Origin: Gautieria morchelliformis
Taxonomy: Eukaryota > Basidiomycota > Agaricomycetes > Gomphales > Gomphaceae
Direction: 5' to 3'
NCBI GenBank assembly: GCA_015179125.1
Contig: WHVA01000453.1
Location: 1 to 64,000 of the forward strand
DNA length: 64,000 bases
Positions 1 through 11,963 of this stretch are shown piece after piece. The number at the start of each line of letters is the position of its first letter. The first letter of the stretch is position 1. The notes under the pieces are model-generated. The model was not told the DNA's origin and searched no databases. It saw only the letters and a list, made by a program, of their open reading frames with translations. The translations under genes were made by a program, and so were the position numbers.

Positions 1-1121
1 ACCGCATGTGCTTGTTGGGATCGATGAGGTTGATCTCATGGTTGATCTCCCAGTGGCGGGAGTTCTAATGGAATTCCACTGACTAGGTCAGTGATTCTTT
101 CCATCCATTCCTCGCGGAGGCGAGGAAGGTCATCATCCGTGAGGATGATGGTATGGTTGGCTTAGAAGCCATTAGGCGCTGTTGGCGTCTATTAGGTCCC
201 GCGGCGCACGGGCCCGCTTTTCTTCTCCCATCGCTTTCACCTTGGTGAGAGCGTCTCTCCCTACGACTGTAGGGTGAGTTCGAGGACGAGTCGTCCGCGA
301 CTCGTCCTCCTGGCTTCAATGAGCCAGGTTCGGCGTCGGTGCTTGGGTGATCCTGCTCACCCGTGGCCCTTTGTCCTTCTTCGATTCGTCGTCGTGAATG
401 AGACCTTGCCCGTGGGGATCACTCGTTTCCCTTGCGGATCGTCCCTGGGCTCGAGAAGTCCAGGGTTATGCCGAATCTCCTTAGGAACGGTGTCCCTAAG
501 ATGCGTCGTAATATTCGACGTTTGCTACGTCGAAGTATTCGTCGTATGTCCCACGACCAAACTTGATGGTCGTGTTCTTCCATAGTTGATCGTGGAACGG
601 CTGCCTATGCAGGCTAGCTGCAGCGCGATTGGTTGCTCCAGGGAGAATGTCTTCATCCCTGTAGCTCGCGTGAATTCGGGGGACAGCAGTACCCCTTCGC
701 TGCCGCTATCTAGCAGGCAGTGGGCTTTTACGCCGTTTATTTCCCAGTACCCCATAGGGTACGGTTCTCACTAGCGGACGCGTTGGCCGCGTTCTGTGCT
801 TGCTTCGGTGGTGATACACCGGTTCGGCCCGCCTTGTCTGGCGTGACCAATGTGCGAGCTGCCATGACTTTCGTGGTGGTTTCGTCTTCCAACGCGAATC
901 TGATCGGGCTGGACCTGTAGGTGGTATCCTCCACCTCTTCGTCCCATTCATAGTATTGGACGGCTCAGGGTCCCACTCTTCAGCGGGCGTGTCTCCATTA
1001 TCCGGAGTGTCGTTGGGTTGGGGATCTCCCTCCCCCTCTTCATCAATTTGTTGAAGAGAGTTTTGATCGGGATCCGTCTCCGGATCCTCGGCCTCACCGT
1101 CGTGCCTCACGGCCGCTGTCC
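1..1121 (-). pseudogene. Gypsy (Ty3-like) protease and start of pol, decayed, runs off the left edge
   Basis: Read on the minus strand, about 755-590 encodes a retropepsin-like segment with the active-site string LLDSGSEG (about 720-690). It is followed at about 560-500 by the stretch YFDVANVEYYD, typical of the protease-to-reverse-transcriptase linker of fungal gypsy elements. Between about 150 and 1 the frame reads a stretch containing LPPLREINHEINLID, the conserved lead-in to gypsy reverse transcriptase; the RT itself lies beyond the window. The coding parts sit in several frames and a stop follows YYDAS, so at least three frameshift or nonsense changes separate them. In life this would be the polyprotein part that matures the Gag-Pol precursor and starts cDNA synthesis. 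It continues the gag remains to its right in the same orientation, so both come from one element. Family assignment is firm; exact boundaries are not. Confidence 0.8.
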
Positions 1122-3571
1122 TTATACTGGACCTAAGCCGGGGGCATTCTGCCTTCTTGTGGCCAGGTTGGCCGCACTCAAAGCATGTGGTGCTGCTTTG
1201 GTTGCCGCCGGGCCTGTCATTGGGCCGGCCCGACATTTTCGTCGGTGGAGCAGGTCGCGGGGACGATCCTGACGCTTGAGGCTGTTTAGCTTCAGGCGGG
1301 CGTCCAGTTTGTGCTGGGCGTGGGGCGGCGGCTGCTGCACCGCTCCACTCCTCGAGAACAGGCTGGGCCTGGTCAGGCCCCTCTGTGTCAATGGCTTGCT
1401 CCCTGTAAGCCGGGAAGCGCTTGCCGTTGGTGCTGCCCTTTCTGCGCAGCACATCCCCATATTGTATTGGGATGCTTCCTCTATCATTCGGGCCGTCTCG
1501 AAGAGTTGCTCTATTGAGCTACTCTCGGCGTTGTAGCCCTTTTTGAGTACTTCGTTGCACAGCGTTTCGTGCAGCGCCAACACGAACCGTCTCCGGAATG
1601 TGTAGTCGTCTGGCAGCTGTATCATACGCGCCACGTATTTTGTGAGCTCGTTCAGCATCTCCTGAACGGTTTTCATGCCTTGCATGACCGCGTCGAATTT
1701 ATTCAATGCGTGATGGTATGTCAGTGTGTGCAGGAACCTCTTTTGAAGGCCTTGCATCACTGATTCCAGTGTCCAGCTGCGGACCTGGCGATCAAAGCGT
1801 TCAATGTTTCGAAGGAACCACTCCTGGGCTTCGCCGGTGAGGCCAGTGCCCACATAGCCGACCTGCGTGTCAATGCTGGTTGGCCCTAGGAGGCAGTTCA
1901 TTTTTAGCCATCGTAGGATGGCTGCCACGAAGATTTCAAACTCTTCGAGGTCCGATCCCCCAGCATATGGCTCGGGGTGGGCCAACTTTATGCCGGCCTT
2001 CGCTAGCACAGACTTCTCCGGGTCTGTGTCCGCGGCGTCTGCTAACGCCACGCGGACCATCCGTGTGATCCCGTTGTACGGCTCTATTGGTACGACGTCG
2101 GCCTGGTCGGGGATTCCCTGGCCTTCCGTTGGGGCCATGGATCTCTCGCGCGGTTGTGACGCCGCGCGGGGCAGGCTGTTATATGCCCTGACGGGCCCCG
2201 GGGCCGGGTCGGGCTCAGGATCGGGAGCATTTTGTGCTCTCGGTTCCGGGGGCGTTTTGTGCCTGGTGTCCCCGGTTAGTCCAGCGTTGCGGATCCGTAG
2301 CCTGCTGTTGTAGGCTGCGTGCGCTTGCCGTGCGTCTTGTACGGCTTGCGTGAGCAGCTCGTCGGGTAGCTGGGCGGTGTGGCTGTGGGCCACCGTTTCT
2401 TCAGGGTTCTTCGCTAGTAGTTCGAGTGCCCGTGTGTGGCGGCGTGCGGCTGCGGCTTCTTTACGCTGCCAGTGTGCGACTTCGAGCTCCAAGCTCTCGG
2501 TCGTCGTTTCAGAGTGAAGCTCTGAGGCGACCTGATCCCTAACGATCTGTTGGATCGTTTTACGGCTGTCCGTTGGGGCAGCCGGTTGTTCCTGAGGTTC
2601 GTTTCCGAACCTTACGTCCTGTTCGACCGGGACGGCTGGCGGCGGCATTCGCTGCTTGTTTCGCTCCTTTCGGTTCGCGTCGCGACTGCGTTCGTTAGCT
2701 GCGGACTGTCGCGAGCTCGGACGAGTTGCATCGCGTTCCCCACGTGGGCGGAGTGCTTTCTGGACATCCTCCAGTGTGGCTGCGTCTTGCAGCCTGATCT
2801 CCTCCGCCTGGTGGAGTTCCTTGCCGATTGCCCTTAGGCGTTGTCAAGCTGCGAGGCCAGCTGATCGTGCTTGAGGCGCGTCAGCGTACTTTGGTGCAGC
2901 ACAGCCTGCACCTGTTTGTTCAAGGCCTCTGCTGTCTCGTGGTCGATGGCGTGAGCCCTCAAGCTCTTGCGACTAGAGCTTGAATATTCCGAGTCCTGAC
3001 CATTGTCTGGGGCTCGTCTCTTATGTCGTCATCCTCCTTCAGGGACGATCGTCGTCGCTCTACTTCGTGAGCGTCGGTTTGAGTCGTGGCTTTGTGCCCG
3101 CCTCGACGTTGTTGCTCTACTGTCTGACGACGGCGAGACTTCTCTGCCCTTTCGTCAGGACTCGTCTCTTATGTCGTCGTCCTCCTTCAGGGACGATTGT
3201 CGTCGCTCTACTTCGTGAGCGTCGGTTTGAGTCGTGGCTTTGTGCCCACCTCGACGTTGTTGCTCTACCATCTGACAACGGCGAGACTTCTCTGCCCTTT
3301 CCTTTGTCTTTGGGCAGAGAGAGATGGGGGGCAGCGCCGACTCGTTGCCCGGCGTCGTCTCTTCTTCGGCCATGCTCGACGAGACGTGGTCGGGATTTTC
3401 CTCGTCCTCTGCTGAGGGGACGAGGGCGGTGAGGTCTACGATCTCTCCGTCTTCTATCGTCCTGGTCTCTTGATCCAGGATAGCATCAGCCGTCGTGTCG
3501 CTGGGCTGTGCCTGGGGCGTGGACCTCGAGCTCGTCGCTCGTGTCCATCTTCCACTGCGTGGAATCATCAC
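1122..3571 (-). pseudogene. Gypsy gag, frameshifted
   Basis: Minus-strand Gag of a Ty3/gypsy element. A 508-codon open frame (2648-1122) carries the helical capsid-like core (about 2010-1500) with the usual aromatic, Leu-rich pattern (QEWFLRNIERF). The open frame extends upstream past the Met at 2648 through a basic Arg/Asn/Lys-rich stretch. The C-terminal part with the nucleic-acid-binding zinc knuckle CX2CX4HX4C (CFECGQPGHKKAEC, about 1185-1140) is in another frame (1452-706), so one indel lies near 1450. The acidic N-terminal part sits at 3571-3155 and is interrupted by a 148-bp tandem duplication that cannot keep frame. Gag would form the virus-like particle and bind the genomic RNA. Capsid core plus zinc knuckle followed by protease makes gypsy origin near certain. 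I could not place the 5' LTR to the right of 3571; the 3572-3797 stretch shows nothing I can name. Confidence 0.8.
3013..3303. repeat. 148-bp tandem duplication inside gag
   Basis: The stretch starting at 3013 is repeated from 3161, a period of 148 bases, with only a few differences between copies (for example tcatcc against tcgtcc, and gcccgcc against gcccacc). Since 148 is not a multiple of three, the duplication shifts the gag reading frame. Confidence 0.85.
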
Positions 3572-3797
3572 GCTCGCAGCCGACAGTAGAGGGTCTACTG
3601 GAGGGTCTCAACAATGTTTAGTCGTCGACGCAGCGATCTTTTTCAAGATTGCTTCGAATCCACTATCGGTTGGTCTCGTGGCGATCAACCGCAGGATAGT
3701 TCAAAAAGGTGTAAAGATGTCGATCTTATGCCTTGTATCACAAGGGCACAGCAGAACTTGACCAATATGTGGTATTCTGAATGCTACGTAGTGACAG

Positions 3798-3922
3798 TGT
3801 AAGGGTAAGATGCGATGGGAACCGCTGGCCGGTTCCCACGCATAAACTATACAGTGGGTCCCTAAGGGCCCACTGGGATTATGTAATAACTATTGTACAT
3901 GTAGACACACAGGTTATTTACA
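3798..3922. repeat. Short hairpin-rich segment with TG...CA ends, LTR- or MITE-like
   Basis: A 125-bp block begins TGTAAGGG and ends TTATTTACA directly against the copia fragment that starts at 3923. It contains a perfect 9-bp inverted repeat (3816-3824 with 3830-3838) and a second near-perfect one around 3853-3874. The TG/CA ends suggest a very short LTR or the relic of a hairpin-rich miniature element. I see no convincing target-site duplication. Confidence 0.35.
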
Positions 3923-5866
3923 CCTGAGGATGGAGACTTGAGAGATCACCTGGACAAGGCCCAAGACCTCTATGCTCGTCTCAATGAGATGGGAGCCAGA
4001 ATTTCTGAAGGAGAGTTCACCGACATCATCCTTGCGTCACTTCCACCCTCCTATGAGGCAGTTATGAATGCCCTTACCACGTCGCTCGAAGAATGTGGAA
4101 TGCCCCTAGTGCCTGATGATATTATCAGAGTACTAAAGGCTCGATACGACAGGAGAAAGACCCTCAATATTTCACAAGAAGAGCAGGCATTTATTGGTTC
4201 ATCTACGAAAGGGCAGAAGGGCCAGAAAGACCCGAAGGTGCCTGCATGCACTAATTGCCACAAGCCTGGACATGCTATAGAGAGTTGCTGGGCTAAAGGA
4301 GGTGGTAAAGAAGGCCAGGGGCCACGTCAGAAGAAGAAAGCCAAAGCCAAAAAGAAGAAGGGCAAAGCCAAGGCGAATGTTGCCGAAGAAGTGTCCTCTG
4401 AGGAGGATGAGAGTGGCAGTCCAGCCGCTTTCGCCAACTTCGACTGCTCTAATTTGAGTAGTTTATCTCTGGACACTGTTGTTATCCTCGACACTGGAAC
4501 GACCGCACATATGACCCCTCACAAGAATTTATTGAGGGATTACAGGCCATCCTCACAGCCACGCACCATTCGTGCTGCCAACAAAGGCACTTTTGATGCC
4601 TTCGGTGCAGGCTCACTCGTGCTATCTAACAAGGTTGGAGATAAGACTGTGAACATTACATTGAAGGATACGTTCTACGCGGCAAAAATGGCTGTTACCC
4701 TGATCTCGATCGGCCGGTGCAATGATGCAGGCTATAACACACAAATAGCTGATCAGAAATGCACAATATCCAATCGTAAAGGCAGGATATTGATGCAAGC
4801 ACCGAAGCTGAATGGCTTATATCGATTTGATTTACAACACACAAGTGCCGAAGCGCATATATGCGCATCAGCCATGGAGATACATCAAAAAATGGGGCAC
4901 ATTTCACAAAAGTCCCTACAGCATTTGCTCAACCGTGGCATGATATTAGGCATTGAATTGAGCTCAAAAGGTGACAAGGTTGTTTGCGATGCGTGCATTC
5001 AAGCGAAGATTGCATGTAAATCACTTCCTCAGGAACCCAGAAGCCGATCATCAAAATTCGGTGACAGAATTTATTCTGATGTCTGGGGACCAGCGAGACA
5101 CTCCACAATTGACAAGAAATCCTATTATGTGTCTTTCATCGACGACTACTCAAGGGAATCGGTTATCTATTTGATGGCAAACAAATCGGAAACATTTTCA
5201 AAATACAAACTCTACGAGGCCTTGATGCTTCGACAGAGGAACGTGCACATCAAAGCACTTGTTTCCGACAGAGGGGGTGAATATACAAGCTCGGAATTTG
5301 AACAGCATTTAGCCAAGCAAGGCACGAAGCATCGGCTAACCGTACACGGCACCCCAGAGTCAAATGGTGTTGCTGAACGTTTAAACTGAACTCTAGTTGA
5401 AAGAGCTCGTGCCATGCTATTGGAATAAAGTCTTCCTAAGACTCTATGGGGGCATGCAATTTTGCACGCCAACTATCTTAGGAATCGGACACACACAAGA
5501 GCTTTGCCAGACAAAACCCCTTTTGAAATGATCCATCACAAGAAACCGAACCTGAAGGACATACACGTGTGGGGAATTGAAGTCTACGTTAAAGTCAAAG
5601 AGGGAAACAAACTAGCAGCCCATGCCAAAAGAGCTCGGTGGATAGGAATCTCTGGACAGAGCCATGGTCACTGCATCTACTGGCCTGACTCTCAGAAGGT
5701 TTCTGTCGAGCAGAATGTTATATTTGACTCAGAGATGAAGGGGGGAAAAGCTCCAATCATTTCTATTGAAGAGTCACAGCTACCTACGTCCAGAAAGGTG
5801 ATACAGGCCATTTCGGCGCCAGCACCTATGCCTAGTCGCTTAGTCAGTGAGGAGGCAAAGATCGAG
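3923..5866 (+). pseudogene. Copia gag-pol fragment, truncated at both ends
   Basis: Closely related to the intact copia ORF at 17037-21275 but on the plus strand. It starts abruptly inside Gag (PEDGDLRDHL) and carries in order the zinc knuckle (CTNCHKPGHAIESC, about 4246-4290), the protease active site (LDTGT, about 4488), the pre-integrase zinc region (about 4860-5020) and the integrase core from about 5060. It then breaks at 5387-5389, where the CGA arginine codon of the intact copy is TGA, and again at about 5426 (TAA). The frame resumes past 5470 and runs to about 5866 before similarity stops. Reverse transcriptase and RNase H are missing, as are both LTRs. It would have encoded capsid, protease and integrase; it cannot now. 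Neither end shows a target-site duplication, so it looks like a rearranged or deleted remnant rather than a fresh insertion. Confidence 0.9.
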
Positions 5867-7480
5867 GACAGCGCCAAACTCCGAGTACAGAAACATTACA
5901 GGGACGGCGGCAAGTTGTCGATCACGAGGAAGAACCAAGAAGACTACATAGCCAGCAACCGAAGCTGAAGGAGCAATGCTAGGGACACGTGGCGCCGTGC
6001 GGCCAGTTCCTCTCTCAAGCGCCAGATGTGTCAGGTGGGAGAAACCGTCGTCACCCATATGCTTAGGAGACGCAGGACGTACTCGCAACCGAATCTCCAG
6101 TATTGATGGGTAACGACGACGGCGACAGCTCGAGGTGGCAACTTGAAGGACACCACCGATAGCCTCGCTCGAGCGGAAACGGATGGCTTGGCGGGTATGC
6201 AGGTTGGGGTGCGGGGACAGCGGGCGAGGAGGTGCGGAGGTTGATAAAGGCAATCTGCTCAGCTAGACTGGCGGGGGACGGGGAATATGGGAGAGGCGGT
6301 AGTGGCATCGGAAGGATGGGCTCGACATGTGATAGAGAACGGAATAAGGCGGGGTGGAAGAGATGGGAGTGGGGGGTTGTGTGTTGGTGGGTCAGGAGCG
6401 ACGATACCAGCCGACGGAGGACGGGCTTGTTGGTTGGTTTCGGCAACCCCACGGTAGATCGCATTTTCTGGCCTTTCAAGAATGATTCTGTCTCGGACGT
6501 AGGCGTCGAAAGACTTTCTCGTTTTTTTCCCCGACTTTCTCTGGGTCAATGTTATCCTTACGTTGACTAGAACGTCAACTCAAGAATATGGGGGAGGGTG
6601 GAATATTTGAAATATCAGGTATCCGCCTCACCGAGGGCTTCCCTCCAAGTATGTATAGAACGCAAGTTGTTTACGCTCAACACTATGGCCGAATACCTCA
6701 GACTCACGGCTGGTGGGTTAGGATCAGTGTGGGCTGAATTGATTCAGGATCGACTCATCGACTCCTTGACGCACTGCACTGTCGATGTGTCATCCATCGT
6801 ACTCATTATCTCAAGAGGTTTCGTCGGTCCTTCATCGCTCCTGCGTGGCATTGTCTTACCGTTTCATCGTCCCAGATGATTCTCACATCCTTCCATCTCA
6901 TCCTTCCATCTCATCCGCATCCCGTCGTCCTCTCACCTGATCGTCCCCACCCGCCATTCTCCCTTGTCTCAGAGTCCATGCGGGTGCGAGCGTGGGCACT
7001 TGTTCATCTGACTCATCCCACTCCTCATTGGCTCGTGTTGTCCTCTCACCGTGTCGTTCCATTCTCCCACTGTCTTCAACATCACATCCCCGGCTCCGGC
7101 GACACTCATCAGTACCATTTAACTCCCCTCAACTCCAAGAGCCTACACAAACATAGTGACATAAAGACAGGCGGATGTGAAGCAGCCTTCGACGCCGTCG
7201 AGCTGGATACCAGGATGGGACGCAATGGTTGGAGAGTGTGGGTGAGCGCTCATACTATGCCGTCCTCAACACGTGGGAAGTTACCAGGGAAGGATGCACT
7301 GCAGAATTCCATACTACGCCACACCCGACCTGACAAGGCTGTTAGGCGAGAACGCGAGATGGCTTTGGGACGCGGATATGCAAAGGGAGGACGCCCCCCT
7401 GAAGGAACGCGGGACCCAAGCCACACCACGACACACCCGACGCATGGCGTCTGAGACAGAGGGTCTGATTGCCTTGCGTT
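5867..7480. other. No recognisable gene
   Basis: Past the copia break at 5866 I recognise no coding family on either strand. Open frames here are proline/serine-rich low-complexity readings without motifs. The segment holds a 22-base string (6035-6056) found again at 61129-61150, and a short tandem repeat of a 14-base unit near 6889-6918. Confidence 0.5.
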
Positions 7481-8260
7481 CTACCGGTAATCGTATGGTG
7501 GAGTGGGTGAAGGCGAGAGCAGTGCGTATATGGAAAGTAGTTGCGTGGTGGAACGGGAGGCAGAGCGGGAAGCGGCATGGAGATAGCACCTGTCTGCTGT
7601 ATCACCTCGTTTCTTGCAGACGGCGCAAGCTGCGATGTTGCCCCTCTTTTTGGAGATTGTTGACAGCGCCGCTGCTGATGATGCTGAGGAGGCCTGGCGC
7701 TTCAAGTCCTCGTTCTGGAAGGCTGTGGCGATGGCCGCACGGTCGAGGGTACTGAGCAAGAGGATGGATGATGTGAAGGTGCCATATTCGACGTGGTCAA
7801 GTCCGGCGATTGCAGCGTGTATCCCAATCTCATCGATGATGTTCTGGACGGTAAGTGTGCTCGGTGCAAGTGAAACGAGATCGTTGGTGGCCATATTTAT
7901 TCGGGTAATATAGTCTGTGAGCGATTCCCCATCATCTTTTCGTATGCTTAGCAGCTTCTGCATAGCGTGGAAACGGCTGTTTGCTACCTGCGATCGGTGC
8001 GCGGCTCTCAACCTATTCCACATCTTGATGGGATCGGGATCATCCATGATCCCCTCGATATGGACATACTGCGTTGGAGTTAAGGATTTCAAGATAATAG
8101 CGGCGGCTTCCTCTTGCTTTAGTAGCCATTTTTCTGCCTGTACGGTATCTACCGGCCTTTTGAGGTCTTCGGTGATTATCCGCCATGCATTTACCGCATG
8201 AGTTTCCCTTGCAGAGCCACTGCCCAAACATTATAGTTCAAGCTGGTAAGCTTAACGCTT
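7481..8260 (-). pseudogene. Copia-type gag fragment (UBN2-like)
   Basis: The minus strand encodes a copia-type Gag domain: the opening KLTSLNYNVWAVALQGKLMR (about 8258-8199), then NAWRIITEDL, and the helical region with the LLSIRKDDGESLTDYITRIN signature. The opening and the main 248-codon frame are in different frames, so one base has been lost near 8198. A zinc knuckle follows at about 7625-7575, but its histidine is replaced: the spacing is CX2CX4DX4C (CAVCKKRGDTADRC). Gag of this type coats the element RNA; the aspartate would weaken zinc binding. No protease, integrase or RT follows to the left, so this is an isolated gag remnant of a copia subfamily different from copia A and B. Confidence 0.8.
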
Positions 8261-8339
8261 CTCGCGTGCCTTTCGGTCTCTGAGTCTGACATGACGATAA
8301 TTTTCTTCTTCGGTCAGAGCGTGGCTGTTGCGCGCAGGA

Positions 8340-8385
8340 CTGAGTTCGAAGAGGAAGAACTGTATAGTTCTCTCTTCGAACTCAG
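8340..8385. repeat. 46-base near-perfect palindrome
   Basis: Two 14-base arms (8340-8353 and 8372-8385) are exact reverse complements. Inside them 8356-8361 and 8366-8371 pair again around a GTAT loop, leaving only a two-base bulge. Such a hairpin could be a transposon end or an LTR regulatory stem. It lies just upstream, in minus-strand sense, of the copia gag remnant. Confidence 0.8.
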
Positions 8386-11300
8386 ACGCTAGATTAGGGA
8401 GATCACGTGACTGACTGCGTCATTTGCAGTACTGCAACAGGGCCATATGACCATGCGATGGTTTGAGTCGTCTCGTAGCAGTCGGCTTCAGAAGCAGGGT
8501 GACTTGACATCCGGCTTTCAAGTCCGTCCTTCGGGAATGGGACACTGTGTCTGACGTGTTGAGGGATCGCTGACTGAGGATGCGTGGACTGATTATTACC
8601 ACCCTGATTTACAGAGTAAAGCGTCGCTTACGTAAGGACATAGCGATGCTTGGTTTTGGAAGGTAGTCAAAGGTGAGCGGCTGGACCCACACACGTCTAC
8701 AAGCGCCGCTTTTCAGTTTTTCACATGCGAACGCTTTGATGCAGTCCAAGCACCGGGAACTTGGGTATCACCCTGGTTGTCGATAATTTGCATGTGACCA
8801 TGCGGGGCGGTCGTACCCGCCGGCCTTTGCCGACCCGATCCCCTGATCCACGTGGTTGGCTTGGCATTGTGAGCTTTGATACAGTAGTGCGCCTGGGTTC
8901 TGTATCTCAGGAATGTAGATCCAGAAGCAATATCGACCGTGTGCTCGCGTATCAATGATGCACCAAGCTTCTTACAGACGCCTACAGTTCACCACACGGT
9001 CCGACACAACCGCCGTCATGCTCTGAGGCCTGCATAATGTGGACAATGGGATTCATGCGAGCGGCGACGCTTCCCGAGTTGCTTGTCTGACTCATACCGG
9101 GAGGCACTTGCACTCGTGCTTGTCCAGGTCTGACTACCGAACGTACTGGCGATGTCACCCTGAACAGCTGACTGGCATGACTGAGAAATATGTGCGTCGG
9201 AATACACCAGACACGTGCTACTCACAACCCTTCATCGAAGCTGTCCTCAGCAGCTCCATCCTTCCACGTCCGTAAATAGAGGGATTACCAGGATACGTTT
9301 TTAAACCGCCCCCCTCCAGCGCCACCCCCGCCACCAACGGCAAGCCTCCCCAAATGCGCCACCAACCGGCCGGAGCACGAGCTCCGCACGGTGCGGCATC
9401 CGGCGACCTCGGGGCCGGGCGCGGTTGGCAAGGCCGTCAGAAGCTCGCGGCGTCGCGGTGGCGTGCGGAGAGGAGCGGGAGCAATGAGAAGCTCAGAAGA
9501 AGCGCGCAAGAAGCATGCAGAAACTGACAGAACCTCATTACATAATACGCTCGTGCACGGCACCTCGTCAACGCCACACCTTGGTCAAATGCATCTCCCC
9601 CTGCAGTCGTCGAGAAATTTTGTATGGCGGCATGCGCGCCGTATCCTGGACTATGGGCAGTGCATGGGGTCCGGCGCTTAGGGAGCATGTGCGGGCGCCA
9701 AGCAGTTGCACGCCGCGCGTAGAGCCCGATTAATCGGCGCGCTAAGTACGCACGCGTCACTGCAAGCTGTGCGCGCAACCATGGTTATAAACGCTTCGCC
9801 ATGGCTCAATTTCCACACCGCATCTCATGAAACGCTCCCTCATCTCTGAAAGGGTCGCTTCCATACTATCCCGGGCGACCGCGATGTCGTCGCGGGGGGA
9901 ACACAGGGTAATGGGGAGGGCATCGCGTGTCGCTTTGCACAGGCTGGTGCCGAGGTTTGGATTTTGGGCCGCAATGAGGCGAAAGGTACGCTCCTGCGCC
10001 TTGGTATGATGTATGCCTCCACCTTATTGTCCTGCTGTCCAGCACACGCCGTGCTGGCACGGCTGTAGGAAATCTCGCAGGAGAACGAGATCGGTGCTGC
10101 CCAGAGCACCACTTCATAAATGCGGACTTCAGCCTCTTCGCAGAGGCTAAGCACGTTGCTCACGACATCCGCACACGCGCAGGCCCCGCGGGATCGACTA
10201 ACTCGTCATGTGTCAAGGTGCGCTCTCCACGCACGCTCAGGTCATGCATGCTTGACGTCAGGTTTAGGTGCTCCGCCCAACAGTACATATATACGAACTT
10301 CTGAGGGGATCGAGCAGCATTTTGACGTACAGGTCCTGTCGCGGTTCGTGCTTGGGTATGTGCTTACCGTGGACGCCTACCCTGTCGTGAAGAAGGGGGT
10401 CATGACTGTCATGAAACCTGCGTCCAGGTGATCCGCGCTTGATATTGATGACATTGATATGCCATGGCATGCTATCATGCTGCTCGTGATATTCTCTCAT
10501 TATGGACACGTTTATAGATGCGGGTGTCGCTCTGCTACCTCTCTCGTACGCTAACCTCACCATGTTAGCACTTTTCACGCCGTACTCCCTCCGTAACGTT
10601 CACGCACGTCCAACCAAGTGCCGTGAAGACAGTGTTCGCAAGCAACGCCTCGCTTCCGTGGTATCTCTCTTCGTTCTTGAACGTACGACTCGCCGTCATG
10701 GGCCAGACGCCTGCATGCTATCCCGAAGTCCCTTTCTACCTCCTCGTGAACCCCGTGGGGTTCGTCGCCACCTCCAGCGTGCGCTTTTGGGACGAGCATG
10801 CGGATGAAATGGCAGGCAATCCGGCTTTTCAGGATGAGGGCTCAAGAGCGGCACATTTGTGATTATTTGATGGAAAAGATGAATGCCGTGCTTTAACTAA
10901 GTATTTGAAGTGTCCTACATATTACTATTTGCTGTTCCAAAAGCTTCCCCCGCCTTTTGTGCGTCGTGGTTTCGCTGCATCCGAGATGTGGCGTTCGTCA
11001 CATGGGGTGTTGGCAGCGGGTCCGCTTTACGCTTCTGTCGCAGTGGAAATGATTCCCAGACAATTCCCTCTGCTGACCGGCCAGCCCCTTTGTGAACTTG
11101 ACTAGTTGCATTCCGTGCATTGGTGGACGGTGAGGCTGGGGCGCCGGGAGCGGGGTGAGTCGATGGGGGGCGTGTAGCAGAACAACTTCCGAAACCCCAC
11201 CGGTTCCGGCCCGTGCCTTCATTAACCTGACTCGGGAACTTCTCTGAAGCCGGGTGCGTCATTAGCTTGTTTTCTGATGTGATATCCTGTCTGAGTCTAA

Positions 11301-11963
11301 TTGAACATGATCGTCGCTCATGGTTTCATATCCAGATACATTCTATTTATTCGAATGTCCAAACGGTGTACATCGATGAAAGGGCTTCGATCCAACCTGT
11401 AGGCATCCGATACTTATAAGTGTGAACGCCACAAGCATACAGGGTAACATCTTCGGCGCTTGGACCCACTGGACGTCTGATGCCTCAAGATTGCACTGAC
11501 GGTATATATATATTATATCTATTTTTATCCATTGAGTCGCGTGCTCATGTAGGATAATACATGCCATGTAGCTAGTGAGAGACCATGAGCAGAAAACTAA
11601 ACATACGCCCTAAGGCAAGGGGGTCCCAATCCGGACTAACGACCGAGAAGGTTATTTGCTGTAGCGTAAATTAGTAAATTGTGAGAAAGGGGTTTGGGAA
11701 TGTCCCGAAACACGTTCGAAGGAGCCCATGTTTATATACGAAAGAGACTTTGAAATTCTTGCGTGTGGGCCCTGGTTTGGGCAGTGGGAGGGGCAAGCAG
11801 GTGTGGGTGAGGAGGCTGGCATTGGCTACGGCTACGGGCTCAGTGGGGCGCATGCGTGTGGCCAAGCTGTGTGCGTACGTACAACGGTGGGAAGGACGGG
11901 AGCAGGATGCGGCGGGCAGGTCTGTGGGGGCATGAACTGAGTTAGTACTGTGCGTGTGTTCAG
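8386..11963. other. No recognisable gene
   Basis: Both strands were read; no open frame here shows a family I know and no RNA gene is apparent. A GC-rich patch lies at about 9300-9480 and an AT-rich patch (TATA repeats) at about 11500-11530. It may be decayed repeat sequence or true intergenic DNA. Confidence 0.5.

Noticed and set aside
2980-3432. Plus-strand frames over the gag duplication
   Set aside because: They are reverse-strand shadows of the acidic and basic gag codons; the minus strand carries the recognisable Gag.
6063-6479. Minus-strand 138-codon frame rich in Pro and Ser
   Set aside because: Low-complexity translation without motifs; probably not coding.
6876-7454. Plus-strand 192-codon frame
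   Set aside because: His/Pro/Thr-rich with no recognisable domain and overlaps repeat-like CCATCTCAT units; not supported as a gene.
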